Positions 9,577 to 12,600 of a stretch of DNA of 12,600 bases are shown piece by piece. Positions within the stretch are counted from its first letter, which is position 1; every line of letters starts with the position of its first letter. The notes under the pieces are model-generated. The model saw only the letters and a list, made by a program, of their open reading frames with translations. It was not told where the DNA came from and ran no database searches. Origin of the DNA: Irineochytrium annulatum. Lineage: Eukaryota > Chytridiomycota > Chytridiomycetes > Chytridiales > Chytridiaceae. A program made the translations under genes and the position numbers. The DNA is taken from NCBI GenBank assembly GCA_027600665.1, contig JADGJL010000871.1, positions 1-12,600 of the forward strand. Reading direction: 5' to 3'.

Positions 9577-10423
9577 GGCCGTCGTCGTTGAAAGGGCGTC
9601 GAAGGAGGATAAGGAAGCTCGATGTCGCGTTGATTGATTGGATTGTGGTCGTTACGCAGCGTAGAAGCATCCCTATCCTTCTTTTGCGCGTCTGTGAGCT
9701 CTCAGTGAGAATGATGTCGATGTAGCGAGGTTGGCACTAAGTAGTATTCACACGTCTTTTCGTTGTGCGCAGGTTAGTTTCTGCTTCATCACACTGCATA
9801 TCTTCATTTACAGAACAGAACGAAAGCACGGGAGCACTAGCGCGCGGACGCTGGCGACAGTTCGGCGAGAGATTCTGTCCATCGAGCCGCGTCGACACCT
9901 CGCCTGAATATGAACCCACGCGTTGCTCGGTGAGGTGCAGCGCGTTTCGTTGCCGTGTTATCCTATTACTTCCCGTCCGATGTTTCTCACAGTTTGCCAC
10001 TTCGCCTTTGTGCACAATCGTTCGACTGTGGGTAGGTAGGTGTGTTTGGCTGGCCTCATTGCAAGAATCGTGGGTAAAAATTAGTTCTGGCATCAGCGTG
10101 TGGAATGAAAACGATTTATGTGGCATAATGCAAGCTATATGTTGATGTTCTGCAATTCGGCAAAGCCAGGTTGTCAGGGGCTGTACCTTAACAAAGATGG
10201 CGATAAACAAGAACAAGGGCGGCAAAAAGGCGCCGTATATTAAACTAATAGCGATAAGAGGAGCGGTTCATAGTATGTGAAAAGAGAAACGACCGCCGTT
10301 AAGACATACGCATCATTAACAATAGAGGATGCATTTAACGAAGGATTGTAAAATAGAGCTCAAACTAGGAGACCGCATGAGAAATAATGGCACACAAAGA
10401 ACTAACACAACCCAATACGACGC
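9577..10423. other. 847-base gap with no supportable gene
   Basis: Upstream of the ubiquitin-like gene and downstream of the AhpD-like gene. Frames of 126 codons (plus, 9765-10145) and 162 codons (minus, 10225-9737) overlap each other and show no domain, motif or membrane pattern. A 27-codon frame at 10197-10280 begins MAINKNKGGKKAP in good start context, but I could not extend it. Confidence 0.5.
9637..9641 (-). promoter_or_regulatory. CCAAT box upstream of the ubiquitin-like gene
   Basis: Minus-strand CCAAT followed by CAATCAA, 61-65 bases before the ATG at 9576. The distance is nearly the same as for the UPRT CCAAT box. Short motif, moderate value. Confidence 0.3.
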
Positions 10424-12288
10424 TCAGTAGCTCACATCGCCGCTCCACACCGTTTCGCTCGTCTTCTCGGCTGCCTTGGTCTGAAGAGCCTCGCGCCCTT
10501 GCCTGCTGAGGCCGCCCAAGCTCGTCACGCCAGAGTACGAAACGCAGCTCGCGGTGGACCCACACTTGTCCAGCCCGAGCATCCTCCCGAATTCGCTGTG
10601 AGCGACCTCGTTCACCTCCGGTTCGAGCCCGAGCTCGTCGTCGAGCCCGACGCTGAGGCGCTGCAGCAGCGTGAGGACACCCATCAGGCACGCGATCTCC
10701 ACGCAGGTCCTCCCAACAGTCCTCTCGTCCAGGAGGATCACGAGGTCCTCCATCAGAGGGTAGAGGTAGATCCGCTGGCGCCTGGCCGAGAGCCACGCGA
10801 TCATGACGAGCTGTGTCTCGAGCGTGCGGGTGGCCGGCTTGCGGGCGAGGTACTCGCTCCGGCTGGTCTCCTCGCCGTTCGGGCCCATGCGGGAGAAGTT
10901 GGCTGCGATGTCGACGGCTTGGAGGAGCGCGTCGGCGTCGATGCCGCGGCGCTTCGCGTGTGCGGCCATGCCGCAGGCCATGTACGCGTTGTCGACGGCG
11001 GTGTAGAAGACGAAGGCGCAGAGCAGCTTGATGTTGATGGGGAGGGAGGGCTGGAGGTCCGGAATCGTTTCGACCTCGGAGCCGATGAAGAGGGCCGCGT
11101 GAAGGTTAAAGTAGAGGGAGAGTTTGGCCATGGGGGACTTGATGCGGGCTAGGAAACGGGGTACGTAACCCATCTGCTCGCGGAGCCAGGCGTCCTGGGC
11201 TTGAACGTCCTTCGCCGGGACGCCGGACGCCTTAAGAAGGGGAAGGTGCTCGGCGTCGGCCTTCTTAGAGTTGATCATGAGGTCGATCGTCTTCGTGAAG
11301 GAGTTGGAGCCGATGCAGGAGGTGAAGCAGGACTCGCCCATGTGGAGGTCCTTGTAGCGCTCCGGGTCGGAGAAGGCGTAGTCGTGGTGGGAGGACTTTT
11401 GCTTCCCGTCGTGGCGCATGGGCTCCCAGCCGGAGGAGCTTAGCTCATGCGTGGCGAGGTCGGCGTAAGGGCTGTCAAGCTCGACGCCCAGGAGGTCCGC
11501 GAGTGTCGTCGAGTAGCCGATGGTGGACATCATCTGGCACGCGACAACGAGACCTTCCTCGCCGAGGTGGTTCACGATGTTGGCGCGGATCTCCTTCGTT
11601 ACGCGCGCAGGAACCTTGACGGCAGCAACGACCATTTTGAGCACGGCCTTAGCGGAATCCGACAGGTCAGTCGGGAGCATTTTGAGCCGCGGAGCGTTGG
11701 GCTTGCTGAGGATGCCGCCGTCGAAGGCGGAGCCAAGACCGCCTACACACTAGTTAAAACTCACACGGGACTTAAGCGACAATCCGATCAAACTCACAGT
11801 AAACGGCGGAGCAGTACGCGCACTGGATGACCATGGCGGACACGACGCAAATCTGCCGCCTGAGCTCAATCGATATGGGACCTTTCCCCGCGTCGCAGTT
11901 GGGCACGTCCAGCATACCGCCGATCATGACCACGTACCCGGAGAGGCAGACGGGGTACATCCCGTAAGTGGTGACGACCTCCGGGCAGGCACCGAAGAGA
12001 CGCGCGATCATGAAGAGCGTCCCCGGATGCCGGGCGAGGAACTGCTCCGGTGTGATGCGGTACCGCTCAAGGAGGCCTGCGAGACGGAGTTAGTCGCACG
12101 ACCCACGAGACCGGGGGAGCCGACGCCGTCCGTGGACGCGCCCACCCCCCGCAAACTCCTGCCCACTCACGATAGAGAGTCTCGGGCTCCGCGTTCTGCC
12201 GCGGCTTCAGGTCCCGGGTCGCCGTCACGGCCGGCACCATGGCCACGGTCATCTCAGGCCGGGCGGAGAGGGCGGCATCGGTGGACAT
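10424..12288 (-). CDS. Double AhpD/carboxymuconolactone decarboxylase-like protein
   Basis: Exons: 12288-12171, 12076-11798, 11742-10424 (571 codons plus stop); introns are 94 and 55 nt with GTGAGT donors and CGCAG/TGTAG acceptors. Both joins keep the frame, making YRLLERYRITPEQF and CSAVYCGLGSAF. AhpD-like proteins are all-helical and may be thiol peroxidases or decarboxylases. The first half ends in LRRQICVVSAMVIQCAYC (111-128), the usual CxxC site (C125, C128), although the downstream His is Tyr132 or absent. The second half repeats the pattern: MGYVPRFLARIKSP...LPINIKLLCAFVFYTAVDNA (about 323-384), but the CxxC position reads NAYM, so that site looks inactive. His394 follows in GMAAHAKRRGID. 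At 571 residues it is far longer than single-domain members (roughly 100-200). No signal peptide is seen. Family placement is by motif; function is unknown. Confidence 0.68.
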
Positions 12289-12600
12289 CGTTGCAGGGTG
12301 ACGTTGCTGTGGTGACGTGTGGCAAGCAACCTTCCGGAAGGGACAAATGCGAGGTGTGCGCGACTAAGTACGGATAGACACGCAACCAGATGGTTTTTTT
12401 TCGCGTTAATTTTTTCTTTTCACGGTGATTTTAGCCGGCCGAGCTGGCTACAAGATTTTCGGCACTTTTGAAGGTGGGGCAGAATGTGCGACGTTGGTGC
12501 GACCTCTGCGCAGATCTGAGACAAAGCACTGCAAACCTTTTGTGCCGACGACAGTGTCCAGCCTGCCATGCGCGGGGTTCCGGCTGGATCGTGATTGGAG
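12289..12600. other. Upstream region of the AhpD-like gene, window end
   Basis: About 312 bases. It includes a 12-bp palindrome (listed separately) and a T-rich stretch on the plus strand at about 12392-12421. Open frames run off the right edge on both strands from about 12430, without ATG or recognisable motif. No gene is called. Confidence 0.5.
12330..12341. promoter_or_regulatory. CCTTCCGGAAGG palindrome, heat-shock-element-like
   Basis: A perfect 12-bp palindrome 42-53 bases upstream of the AhpD-like ATG. Its core TTCnnGAA has the tail-to-tail arrangement of a heat shock element, but only two units are present where three are usual. Stress control would suit a possible thiol peroxidase, but this is inference. 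Confidence 0.3.

Noticed and set aside
9737..10225. Minus-strand 162-codon open frame
   Set aside because: No recognisable family, mixed low-information composition, overlapped by another open frame on the plus strand; kept as unannotated spacer.
10197..10280. 27-codon frame MAINKNKGGKKAP...
   Set aside because: Good start context and a basic N-terminus faintly like eIF1A or ribosomal proteins, but the rest does not fit and I found no joining exon.
10499..11152. Plus-strand 217-codon open frame
   Set aside because: Antisense shadow of the AhpD-like gene, with composition dictated by the opposite strand's codons.
12429..12600. Open frames on both strands reaching the right edge
   Set aside because: No ATG, motif or splice evidence within the window, and about 57 codons is not informative.

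Overview
The window is eukaryotic nuclear DNA, most likely from a fungus. Every protein gene except possibly one small region is split by short GT-AG introns (23 inferred, 42 to 107 nt, many with CTAAC/CTGAC/CTAAT-like branch sequences). There is a Fur1-type uracil phosphoribosyltransferase, a KDEL receptor and a tRNA gene with internal A and B boxes. Intron density, intron size and moderate-to-high GC would suit an early-diverging lineage such as a chytrid, but this is inference and the sequence alone cannot fix the taxon. I see no mobile element, CRISPR array, rRNA or phage gene.

Layout from left to right. 1-919 (minus): 5' part of a secreted GH26-like glycoside hydrolase, cut by the window edge. 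1130-2149 (minus): uracil phosphoribosyltransferase, complete in six exons. 2577-3616 (minus): ER lumen protein-retaining (KDEL) receptor, complete in seven exons. 3617-4379: no gene I can support. 4380-5654 (minus): membrane acyltransferase of the PlsC/TMEM68 type, three exons. 6060-6130 (minus): tRNA-Gly(GCC) with a T-run terminator. 6291-7898 (plus): GH5-like mannanase/glucanase family protein, three exons, without a signal peptide. 8207-9576 (minus): tail-anchored protein joining a ubiquitin-like domain to a cysteine-rich zinc-binding module, two exons. 9577-10423: no gene I can support. 10424-12288 (minus): protein with two AhpD/carboxymuconolactone-decarboxylase-like halves, three exons. 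12289-12600: upstream DNA with no recognised gene.

These are ordinary scattered eukaryotic genes rather than one pathway: pyrimidine salvage, ER retrieval, lipid acylation, translation, polysaccharide breakdown. The exon joins were worked out by hand from splice consensus, reading phase and recovery of conserved protein blocks. The UPRT, KDEL receptor, acyltransferase and GH5 joins are strong because each restores a known conserved block. The two proteins that best deserve follow-up are the ubiquitin-like/zinc/transmembrane protein and the double AhpD-like protein. A 20-bp perfect palindrome upstream of the GH26 gene is the clearest unexplained non-coding signal.
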